Positions 1-5,543 of a stretch of 5,543 bases of DNA are shown in pieces (within the stretch, counting starts at the first letter, position 1; each line of letters opens with the position of its first letter). The translations under genes and the position numbers were made by a program. Where the stretch lies: positions 1 to 5,543 of the forward strand of contig PNLG01000445.1 in assembly GCA_013822915.1 (NCBI GenBank), read 5' to 3'. The notes under the pieces were generated by a model that saw only the letters and a list, made by a program, of their open reading frames with translations, did not search any database and was not told where the DNA came from. The stretch comes from Sphingomonas sp. Its GTDB lineage: Bacteria; Pseudomonadota; Alphaproteobacteria; Sphingomonadales; Sphingomonadaceae.

Positions 1-402
1 TTTCCGGGGATGATCGCGGCGCTCGACGCGCTGGCGGGGCAGGGGGTGAAGATCGCGGTCGTCACCAACAAGTTCGAATCGCTGGCGGTCAAGCTGCTGG
101 GGCTGATGGACCTGCTAGACCGGTTTGAGACCGTGATCGGTGGCGACACGCTGGGGCCGGGCAATGCCAAGCCGTCGCCTGCGCCGATCACCGAAATGAT
201 CGCGCGGTGCGGTGGCGGGCGCGCGGCCTTTGTCGGCGATTCCATCTATGACATGGGCGCGGCAAAAGCGGCTGGGATACCCGCGATTGCGGTCAGCTTC
301 GGCTTTTTGCTGGGGCCAGTCGAGGAACTGGGCGCGGATGCGGTGATCGACCATTTCGACGCATTGCTGCCGACGCTTGCCGGGTTGGCCGGGCGGGTTT
401 GA
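1..402 (+). CDS. gph: Phosphoglycolate phosphatase-like HAD hydrolase, C-terminal part (5' end outside window)
   Basis: This is the C-terminal 133 residues of a haloacid dehalogenase-superfamily phosphatase. The family hydrolyses phosphate monoesters; Gph dephosphorylates 2-phosphoglycolate in the cytoplasm, clearing a product of oxidative DNA repair and oxygenase side reactions. Numbering from the first codon in the window, I see the FPG segment that opens the core domain in Gph-type proteins (1-3), HAD motif II VVTNK with Thr22, the VIGGD segment (45-49), motif III Lys57 in KPSP, and motif IV GDSIYD (79-84) with the Mg-binding acidic residues. Motif I (DxDGT) and the cap domain must lie upstream. 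The reading frame is open to base 1, so the ATG at 10 is an internal Met and not the start. It ends with TGA at 400-402 and converges on the CsgG-like gene 15 bases further on. The HAD assignment is very safe. The exact substrate is inferred, since sphingomonads have several paralogues. Confidence 0.85.
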   Translation, partial: FPGMIAALDALAGQGVKIAVVTNKFESLAVKLLGLMDLLDRFETVIGGDTLGPGNAKPSPAPITEMIARCGGGRAAFVGDSIYDMGAAKAAGIPAIAVSFGFLLGPVEELGADAVIDHFDALLPTLAGLAGRV

Positions 403-411
403 TCCCGCCCG
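390..411. terminator. GC-rich hairpin between convergent genes
   Basis: GGGCGGG at 391-397 is the exact reverse complement of CCCGCCC at 404-410. Bases 390 and 411 add an eighth pair, and the loop is 6 bases. The TGA stop of the phosphatase gene (400-402) falls in the loop. The hairpin lies where two convergent genes end, so it could slow or end transcription from either side. There is no T-run after it in either direction, so it is not a typical intrinsic terminator. Function is inferred from position only. Confidence 0.4.
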
Positions 412-417
412 ACAGGC

Positions 418-1383
418 TTAGCGTGACGGCGCCAGCTTGGTATTCAGCACCCATCCAATATTGTCGTTCTCATCGGCGACTTCCCACCACAACCCGTTTT
501 TATTGCCCGTGGGGTAAAGGATCGCGCCCGCGGGCAGCGTGCGGATGACCTTCGCCGTGCCGACGCTGCTGGCGCGGAGCTGAACCGGCGCTTGCGCGGT
601 ATAGGTTTTGACGGGCGCCGCCTCGGCAGTTGCGGTGTCGCCGGGCTGCACCAGGCCGAGTTCGTTGACCATTTTGCTATAGGCCTGAATGAACGACAGG
701 GTGACGATCCGCCCGATATCGGTATTTTCATAACCGCCGCCAATGCCGCCCACACCGACACCGCCTGCGCCAAACAGCCCGCCGACTGCGAAGCCGGTGT
801 CCTTTTTCGCGGCATAGCCTTCGGTCACCGCAAGTGTCTCTGTGGTCCGCACATTCGTGATCGACAGGACCGTATTCGCTTCAAGCTTTTTGGTGCGGAT
901 GCCGCCGAGCAACCCGCCAAACGGGCCACCGACGACCGCGCCGACCGCACCCGCCGCCCCGCTTCCGCTGACATTGGCGTTTGCGCCCTGAATTTCGGCA
1001 ATCAGGACGTAATCGGCGGCCTTGATCTGGCCCTGGCCGACGTTGGAGCGGCGTTGCAGCCCCAAATCGTTGCCGATGTCGCGCTCCTGCTGCGCGGCGC
1101 TGAGGCCCGCGCCGCGATCAACCAGATTGAAGCAGCCCGACCGCTGAACCAAAACCTTCAGCAACTTTGACGGGGGGGCGAGGTTGTTCTGGGTCCAGGG
1201 CAGCGGATCATCGCCATCGCGGATCGAAATTGTCCCAAGCTTGCGGGCGCAGCGCGGCACGTCATTGGCAAGCTGCTCCTGCAGTTTTTGCCCGCTCGAC
1301 GGCTTGGCAAGCTTTTGCGCGGACGCTGCGGCGGGCGTCATCGCGATTAGCGCGGCGGTGGCAACCAACAAGGATTTCATCAT
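418..1383 (-). CDS. Secreted CsgG/HfaB-family protein with C-terminal SH3-like domain
   Basis: The predicted protein has 321 residues. CsgG/HfaB proteins form or assemble outer-membrane complexes: CsgG is the curli secretion channel, and HfaB serves Caulobacter holdfast attachment. Residues 1-23 form a signal peptide (basic start, hydrophobic core, cleavage after ASA). No lipobox Cys is present, unlike CsgG itself. Residues about 45-245 carry the family pattern: a stretch ending SGCFNLVDR (82-90), AAQQERD (96-102), and AADYVLIAEI (122-131). Two Gly-rich segments follow at 140-161 and 201-217. Residues about 260-319 resemble a bacterial SH3 domain, with QLRASS near its start and GLWWEVADENDNIGWV (297-312) near its end. 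Cys45 and Cys84 could form a disulfide. I chose the ATG at 1383 because a G-rich ribosome site lies 5 bases upstream and the signal peptide follows at once; the next codon, also ATG, is an alternative. The frame is open further upstream, but only through sequence antisense to lepA. No curli subunit genes are in view, so the cargo or role is unknown. Confidence 0.85.
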   Translation of the reverse strand: MMKSLLVATAALIAMTPAAASAQKLAKPSSGQKLQEQLANDVPRCARKLGTISIRDGDDPLPWTQNNLAPPSKLLKVLVQRSGCFNLVDRGAGLSAAQQERDIGNDLGLQRRSNVGQGQIKAADYVLIAEIQGANANVSGSGAAGAVGAVVGGPFGGLLGGIRTKKLEANTVLSITNVRTTETLAVTEGYAAKKDTGFAVGGLFGAGGVGVGGIGGGYENTDIGRIVTLSFIQAYSKMVNELGLVQPGDTATAEAAPVKTYTAQAPVQLRASSVGTAKVIRTLPAGAILYPTGNKNGLWWEVADENDNIGWVLNTKLAPSR

Positions 1384-1388
1384 TCCGA

Positions 1389-1394
1389 CCCCCC
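1389..1394 (-). promoter_or_regulatory. G-run ribosome binding site of the CsgG-like gene
   Basis: On the minus strand a run of six G residues ends 5 bases before the ATG at 1383. It is not the usual AGGAGG but can pair with the CCUCC of 16S rRNA using G-U wobble. It supports the start at 1381-1383 over the much longer open frame that reaches into lepA. Confidence 0.55.
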
Positions 1395-1411
1395 AAAATT
1401 CGATCGCATTG

Positions 1412-1440
1412 CCCATATCGCAAAGCGCGCGCTGTGTGAA
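1412..1440 (-). promoter_or_regulatory. Candidate promoter of the CsgG-like gene
   Basis: Read on the minus strand, TTCACA (1435-1440) and TATGGG (1412-1417) are separated by exactly 17 bases. The first differs from the TTGACA consensus at one position; the second keeps only TAT of TATAAT. It lies about 29 bases upstream of the start codon at 1383. A 10-base perfect palindrome (1424-1433) sits in the spacer. This is a pattern match only and a weak -10, so treat it as tentative. Confidence 0.3.
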
Positions 1441-1476
1441 CGGGCAAGCGCCACCGGGCTGCAATCCGCTTGGGCT

Positions 1477-1505
1477 TTGTCGGCACGGGTTCGTCCTGCT
1501 ATGCG
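1477..1505 (+). promoter_or_regulatory. Candidate lepA promoter
   Basis: TTGTCG (1477-1482) and TATGCG (1500-1505) are separated by 17 bases, matching four of six and three of six positions of the sigma-70-type consensus. It would give a leader of roughly 30-35 bases before the GTG at 1546. The 1384-1545 gap separates divergent genes, so a plus-strand promoter is expected somewhere in it. This is the best-spaced pair I found, but both boxes are weak. Confidence 0.3.
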
Positions 1506-1545
1506 CTCGCTCGAAAGCGCTATTCCGCCCTGACCAGAGAAGCAT

Positions 1546-3369
1546 GTGACCCCCCTCGACCGTATTCGCAATTTTTCCATCATTGCCCATATCGACCATG
1601 GCAAATCGACGCTTGCCGACCGGCTGATCCAGACGACCGGCGGGCTGACCGCGCGCGAAATGTCCGAGCAGGTGCTCGACAATATGGACATCGAAAAGGA
1701 ACGCGGCATCACGATCAAGGCACAGACTGTGCGCCTGCAGTATCGCGCGCGCGACGGGCTGGAATATACGCTCAACCTCATGGACACGCCGGGCCATGTC
1801 GATTTCGCCTATGAGGTCAGCCGCAGTCTGGCGGCGTGCGAGGGGGCGTTGCTGGTGGTGGATGCAGCCCAAGGGGTAGAGGCGCAGACGCTCGCCAATG
1901 TCTATCAATCGATCGAGCATGACCATGAAATCGTGCCCGTTATCAACAAGATCGACCTGCCCGCCGCCGAACCCGAAAAGGTGCGCGCCGAGATTGAGGA
2001 AGTGATCGGGCTCGATGCGTCAAATGCTGTGATGACCAGCGCAAAGTCGGGCATTGGCATTGACGATGTGCTGGAAGCGATTGTCACCCGCATCCCTGCA
2101 CCCTCGGGCGACGCCGATGCACCGCTAAAGGCAATGCTGGTCGATAGCTGGTATGACCCCTATCTCGGCGTGGTCATTCTGGTGCGGGTGATGGCGGGGA
2201 CGCTCAAAAAAGGGCAGCAGATCAGCTTCATGCAGGCGGGCACGACCCATTTGGTCGATCGCGTCGGCTGTTTCCGGCCCAAGATCGAGCAGCTGACCGA
2301 GCTGGGCGTCGGCGAAATCGGCTTCATCACGGCGCAGATCAAGGAAATTGCGCAAACCCGCGTGGGCGATACCATCACCGATACCAAGCGCCCCGCCGCC
2401 GATCCATTGCCCGGGTTCAAGGAAGTGCAGCCGGTGGTGTTTTGCGGGCTGTTCCCGGTTGATGCCAATGATTTTGAGAAATTGCGCGACTCAATCGGCA
2501 AGCTGCGGCTGAACGACGCGAGTTTCAGCTTTGAGATGGAGACATCGGCGGCGCTGGGCTTTGGCTTTCGCTGCGGATTTCTGGGGCTTTTGCATCTGGA
2601 GATTATCCAGGAGCGGCTGACGCGCGAATATGATCTTGACCTGATCACCACCGCGCCGTCGGTCGTTTATCAGATCGAGCTGACGCATTCCAAAGAGATG
2701 GCGGGCGGCGGCCATATCGAACTCCACAACCCCGCCGACATGCCCGATCCCAACCGGATCGAAAGCATCGCCGAGCCATGGATCGAAGCGGTCATTTATT
2801 GCCCCGACGAATATCTGGGGTCGATCCTGAAATTGTGTCAGGACCGGCGGGGCATTCAACAAAACCTCACCTATGTCGGCGGGCGCGCGCAGGCGACCTA
2901 TGAACTGCCGCTCAACGAAGTCGTGTTCGACTTTTACGACCGGCTCAAAAGTATTTCGCGCGGCTATGCAAGCTTTGACTATCACCAGATTGGCTATCGC
3001 GAGGGTGATCTGGTCAAGATGAGCATCCTCGTCAATAACGAGCCGGTCGATGCGCTCAGCATGATCGTCCACCGCTCGACCGCCGAGACGCGCGGGCGCG
3101 GCATGTGCGAGCGGCTCAAAGACCTGATCCCCCGCCACCTCTTCAAAATCCCGATCCAGGCGGCAATCGGCGGCAAGGTGATCGCGCGCGAGACGATCGC
3201 GGCGTTGCGCAAAGACGTGACCGCCAAATGCTATGGCGGCGACGCGAGCCGCAAACGCAAACTGCTCGACAAGCAAAAAGAGGGCAAGAAGCGGATGCGC
3301 GAATATGGCAGCGTCAGCATCCCGCAAGAGGCGTTTATTGCCGCGCTGCGGATGGGGGATGAGGGTTAG
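1546..3369 (+). CDS. lepA: Elongation factor 4 (LepA), ribosome-associated translational GTPase
   Basis: The complete protein has 607 residues, close to the usual length of about 600. EF4 binds the ribosome with GTP and has been linked to back-translocation of stalled ribosomes, 30S subunit biogenesis and fitness under ionic stress. The GTPase domain occupies about residues 1-190: P-loop AHIDHGKST (14-22), switch I region with ERGITIK (52-58), DTPGH (80-84), NKID (134-137) and SAK (165-167). EF-G-like domains II, III and V follow, then the LepA-specific C-terminal domain with AKCYGGD and the basic SRKRKLLDKQKEGKKR stretch that contacts the ribosome. The start is GTG: a TGA lies in frame 15 bases upstream with no other start codon between. 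The Shine-Dalgarno is weak (GAGAAG, 1537-1542). An ATG at 1544-1546 overlaps it out of frame and is followed directly by TGA. Here lepA stands alone, not beside lepB as in E. coli. Its TAG stop overlaps the TAA of the converging Sel1 gene. Confidence 0.98.
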   Translation: MTPLDRIRNFSIIAHIDHGKSTLADRLIQTTGGLTAREMSEQVLDNMDIEKERGITIKAQTVRLQYRARDGLEYTLNLMDTPGHVDFAYEVSRSLAACEGALLVVDAAQGVEAQTLANVYQSIEHDHEIVPVINKIDLPAAEPEKVRAEIEEVIGLDASNAVMTSAKSGIGIDDVLEAIVTRIPAPSGDADAPLKAMLVDSWYDPYLGVVILVRVMAGTLKKGQQISFMQAGTTHLVDRVGCFRPKIEQLTELGVGEIGFITAQIKEIAQTRVGDTITDTKRPAADPLPGFKEVQPVVFCGLFPVDANDFEKLRDSIGKLRLNDASFSFEMETSAALGFGFRCGFLGLLHLEIIQERLTREYDLDLITTAPSVVYQIELTHSKEMAGGGHIELHNPADMPDPNRIESIAEPWIEAVIYCPDEYLGSILKLCQDRRGIQQNLTYVGGRAQATYELPLNEVVFDFYDRLKSISRGYASFDYHQIGYREGDLVKMSILVNNEPVDALSMIVHRSTAETRGRGMCERLKDLIPRHLFKIPIQAAIGGKVIARETIAALRKDVTAKCYGGDASRKRKLLDKQKEGKKRMREYGSVSIPQEAFIAALRMGDEG

Positions 3370-4937
3370 GGGGTCACGCCCAGCCGTTTCAGCCCATCCT
3401 TTGCGTGCTGGAGCGAGGGCTCCAGCCGCAATGCCTTGCGATAGAGTTCGATCGCGGTTTGCCGGTTGGCAGTGACGCCACCACCATATTCATACCGGAC
3501 CGCAAGGTTGGAGCATCCCTGCGAGTTGTTTCCGTCGCATGCGCGCCGATACAGTCGTACCGCCTCGGCCAAGTTTATTGATACACCTTTGCCGAATTCG
3601 TTCATAAAGCCCTGATTGGTGCAGGCAGCAAAATAGTTGCTGACGCAACCTTTAGTAAAGAACTGCACGGCTAGCACCAAATTGATCGGGACGCCTTTTC
3701 CGTTTTGGTTCATCAGGCCGAGATTGTTACAACCGCGCGCATCATTCCTATCGCATGCTCGTTGATATTGCCATGCTGCTAGCGACAGATTGATCGGTAT
3801 ACCTCGTCCAAATTCATTCATATAGCCACTATTTGTGCAAGCAGTTGCGTAGCCGCCGTCACATGCCTTGGCGTAAAGCTGCGCCGCGGCGGCTGTGTTG
3901 ACGGCCACGCCCCGACCGAATTCGTTCATATTGCCTAGATTATTGCACGCACGGGCAACGCCACCATCACAGCCGCGTTGGTAGAGTTGCACCGATGTCG
4001 CGAGATTGATGGGGAGTCCCTGTCCTACCTCGCTGAGGTAACCAAGGTTTGTGCAGCCCACGGCATCTCGACCATCGCACCCCTGCCGATAAAGCTGAGC
4101 CGCACGGGTCAGGTCAACTGGGCCACCCTTCCCGAATTCAGTGAGCACACCAAGGTTGGTGCACCCTTCGGCACTTCCGCCGTCGCATCCCTGCTTATAG
4201 AGTTGCGCCGATCTTGCGATGTCTGCGGGGACGCCTTGGCCCGTTTCGTATAAGAGCCCGAGATTGGTACACGCTGCTGTGCTTCCGCCATCACACCCTT
4301 GCTTGTAAAGCTGCGCCGCGCGGGGCTGGTCCTTCAACACGCCGCGCCCCTGATCATATAATGTGCCTAGATTGGAGCACCCGGTTGGCCAGCCGGTGTC
4401 GCAGGCCTGTTTGTAGAGTTGTGCCGCCCGCGGCAAGTTAACCGGGACGCTGCCGCCAATTTCAAACAGTACGCCGACAAGGTTGCAGGCCCGCGCCTTT
4501 CCGGCATTGCAGGCTTGTGTCCCAAGGCGAAATGCATCCGCGTTGTTTTTGGCGTTGTACGCTGCGACCGCACGGTTGAGCGCGTCATCGGCGCTCACTG
4601 GCGGTATCGGTGCGGTAGGCACAACGATACGCGGAGGCGGGAGCGGCGCGGAAACGGATTCGGTCGGTCGCGGGCGTCGCACGATGGGCGGGGGCGCCTC
4701 TGCAGGCGGTGCGACCGATGCGGCTAGCCGCACTAAAATAGCGCGCGCGTCCCGCACCCGCGGACTCGCCGGGCATAGCTTGATGAAGCGGCGGTATCCG
4801 TCAGCTGCGCCACGATCAACGGCGGCTTGCCACTCGAGCTTGCACTTGATCGATTCGGCGGCCCGCGCGCCCTGTGGCATAAAAGACGACGTTACGGCGG
4901 CCGTCAGGACGAGCAAAATCAGCCGATCACTGCGCAT
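3366..4937 (-). CDS. Secreted cysteine-rich Sel1/Hcp-type repeat protein
   Basis: The predicted protein has 523 residues. Sel1-like repeats are helical-pair solenoids that bind other proteins; the cysteine version is known from Helicobacter Hcp proteins, where each repeat is locked by a disulfide. Residues 1-26 are a signal peptide with ARA before the cut site. Residues 27-73 form a small helical region resembling a TPR half-repeat, with Cys32 and Cys55. A Pro-rich linker spans about 76-113. Ten repeats of exactly 36 residues follow, with Cys pairs at 143/151, 179/187 and so on to 467/475, always spaced Cys-x7-Cys. The typical unit reads AAQLYKQGCDGG then CTNLG. The last turn (from about 503) has no Cys and ends like a TPR cap. 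The ATG at 4937 is backed by a strong GGAGGT site 6 bases upstream. The gene overlaps its upstream neighbour by 19 bases, implying coupled translation. Binding partner and role are unknown; export to the oxidising periplasm is inferred from the signal peptide and paired Cys. Confidence 0.92.
   Translation of the reverse strand: MRSDRLILLVLTAAVTSSFMPQGARAAESIKCKLEWQAAVDRGAADGYRRFIKLCPASPRVRDARAILVRLAASVAPPAEAPPPIVRRPRPTESVSAPLPPPRIVVPTAPIPPVSADDALNRAVAAYNAKNNADAFRLGTQACNAGKARACNLVGVLFEIGGSVPVNLPRAAQLYKQACDTGWPTGCSNLGTLYDQGRGVLKDQPRAAQLYKQGCDGGSTAACTNLGLLYETGQGVPADIARSAQLYKQGCDGGSAEGCTNLGVLTEFGKGGPVDLTRAAQLYRQGCDGRDAVGCTNLGYLSEVGQGLPINLATSVQLYQRGCDGGVARACNNLGNMNEFGRGVAVNTAAAAQLYAKACDGGYATACTNSGYMNEFGRGIPINLSLAAWQYQRACDRNDARGCNNLGLMNQNGKGVPINLVLAVQFFTKGCVSNYFAACTNQGFMNEFGKGVSINLAEAVRLYRRACDGNNSQGCSNLAVRYEYGGGVTANRQTAIELYRKALRLEPSLQHAKDGLKRLGVTP
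3432..4511 (-). repeat. Ten tandem 108-base coding repeats (36-residue Sel1/Hcp units)
   Basis: Counting codons from the ATG at 4937, paired Cys codons recur every 108 bases, from residue 143 (bases 4509-4511) to residue 467, with no insertion or deletion in ten units. At the DNA level the copies have diverged substantially, so this is an old protein repeat and not a recent DNA expansion. The third and fourth units (Cys215 and Cys251) look the most alike. Units from about the sixth onward share an INL motif after the Gly-x-Gly turn, where canonical Sel1 units usually carry an Asp. Confidence 0.92.
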
Positions 4938-5543
4938 GGCAATACCTCCACTTGGGTGTCGGGATAAATAATGGCCATTCGTCGTTCGCCCGACGCATCA
5001 CCTGAAGCTGGGGGGATGAGCTTGAGCGTCAGCCCCTTGGCCACCAAGCGATCATTGCGCGATCGGCTGGCATTGATCGGGTAACGCTCTCGTGCGTCGG
5101 TGCTTTGAGCGATCAGCGTGCTGCCGTCGATGGAAAATGTAAACGGGTCGTCGCAGTGGCCGTAAACCGCCCAGGGATGAGCAGTGATCCAGCTTTCCGC
5201 AGCAAAGCGGGGCTTGGGTGGAACATCGGCGGCGGTGGCCTCGTTTCCGGTCGCTTGCGCCTGTTGATTTGCGAGATCGGGTTCCGCCGGTGGGAAAACC
5301 ATGAAATAGCCGACCATCAGCACAAATAGCGCCGCGATGGCTCCCGCGATCCATGCGCCGATCCGCGCGACACGGCCGAGCCCGGCACGGACCTGCTTGA
5401 CGCGGGCGGCCCTTGCCTCGCGCCGTTCGTGCTCCTTTTTGCTATGCGTCAGCCCCTTGTCGAGCCGCATGCTGAGTGCGGCAAGCGCGGTCCGTTTTTC
5501 GTCATGCGCCGTCACCTCGGCGGCGAGCGCCGCGCGATGCGTC
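4919..5543 (-). CDS. Single-pass membrane protein of unknown function (N-terminus probably outside window)
   Basis: I do not recognise a family. The frame is open to the window edge. The only early start codons in view are a GTG at 5513-5515 (198 residues from there) and an ATG at 5468-5470, and neither has a convincing Shine-Dalgarno, so the true start may lie upstream. Numbering from the GTG, residues 17-51 are rich in Lys, Arg and Glu and probably helical or coiled-coil. Residues 52-73 form one hydrophobic membrane helix. The strong positive charge before it predicts a cytoplasmic N-terminus and a periplasmic C-terminus. A Gln/Ala/Pro-rich linker (about 75-103) leads to a domain of about 95 residues with Cys121 and Cys194 near its two ends, a plausible disulfide. 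Its stop codon TGA (4919-4921) lies inside the downstream Sel1-repeat gene, so the two are probably translated from one transcript and may work together at the periplasmic face of the inner membrane. Confidence 0.75.
   Translation of the reverse strand, partial: THRAALAAEVTAHDEKRTALAALSMRLDKGLTHSKKEHERREARAARVKQVRAGLGRVARIGAWIAGAIAALFVLMVGYFMVFPPAEPDLANQQAQATGNEATAADVPPKPRFAAESWITAHPWAVYGHCDDPFTFSIDGSTLIAQSTDARERYPINASRSRNDRLVAKGLTLKLIPPASGDASGERRMAIIYPDTQVEVLPCAVIG
4944..4949 (-). promoter_or_regulatory. Strong ribosome binding site of the Sel1-repeat gene
   Basis: GGAGGT on the minus strand lies 6 bases before the ATG at 4937, within the coding sequence of the upstream membrane-protein gene. 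It fixes the start of the Sel1 gene, just before a clear signal peptide. It means the Sel1 protein can be translated at a good rate by itself as well as by re-initiation from the overlapping upstream gene. Confidence 0.8.

Noticed and set aside
10..12. ATG at base 10 as the start of the phosphatase gene
   Set aside because: It falls right after the FPG motif, in the middle of the HAD core; the catalytic DxDGT motif would be missing. The gene simply begins before the window.
592..1170. Plus-strand open frame of 192 codons
   Set aside because: It lies wholly antisense to the CsgG-like coding region and has no recognisable domain; long antisense frames are common in GC-rich DNA.
418..1383. Curli or holdfast secretion operon
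   Set aside because: Only the CsgG-like gene is present; its neighbours are housekeeping genes, and no subunit, nucleator or accessory gene is in the window.
1384..1926. Longer version of the CsgG-like gene starting in lepA (502 residues)
   Set aside because: The extra 181 residues are antisense to the lepA GTPase domain, have no family features, and would bury a clear signal peptide and its ribosome site at 1383.
2491..3327. Minus-strand open frame of 278 codons
   Set aside because: It is antisense to highly conserved lepA sequence, and its composition is that expected of a reverse-complement shadow.
3432..4511. Possible CRISPR or satellite array because of regular 108-base spacing
   Set aside because: The period is an exact multiple of three, the frame is open throughout, the copies differ widely in DNA sequence and there are no spacers. 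It is a protein repeat.
4483..4971. Plus-strand open frame of 162 codons
   Set aside because: It is antisense to the signal peptide, linker and first repeat of the Sel1 protein; low-complexity Ala/Arg/Gly content and no family match.

Overview
The window looks like GC-rich alphaproteobacterial chromosome, most probably from the Sphingomonadales. That placement rests on the high-GC codon use, the sequence style of the LepA protein, and the pairing of a CsgG/HfaB-SH3 protein with a Sel1-repeat protein; no marker gene here fixes a genus. There are no mobile elements, RNA genes or CRISPR arrays. The window is almost fully coding: five genes, of which the first and probably the last run off the window edges.

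Layout, left to right. (1) 1-402, plus strand: the C-terminal part of a HAD-superfamily phosphoglycolate phosphatase (Gph-like). (2) 418-1383, minus strand: a secreted CsgG/HfaB-family protein with a C-terminal SH3-like domain. It converges on gene 1, and a GC-rich hairpin sits at the junction. (3) 1384-1545: a 162-base divergent promoter region between the CsgG-like gene and lepA. (4) 1546-3369, plus strand: complete lepA (elongation factor 4), with a GTG start. (5) 3366-4937, minus strand: a secreted protein of 523 residues containing ten exact 36-residue Sel1/Hcp-type repeats, each with a Cys-x7-Cys pair. Its stop codon overlaps the lepA stop codon. (6) 4919-5543, minus strand: a single-pass membrane protein of unknown function, open to the window edge. 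It lies upstream of the Sel1 gene and overlaps it by 19 bases, so the two are very likely one operon with coupled translation.

Functionally, lepA and gph are housekeeping genes (translation under stress; 2-phosphoglycolate salvage). The three minus-strand genes all encode envelope or exported proteins: a possible outer-membrane CsgG-like protein, a disulfide-rich periplasmic solenoid, and a membrane-anchored protein whose soluble part probably faces the periplasm. The most interesting unit is the coupled membrane-protein/Sel1 pair, which may form a periplasmic scaffold or protein-binding complex. Nothing in the sequence shows its partner or purpose.
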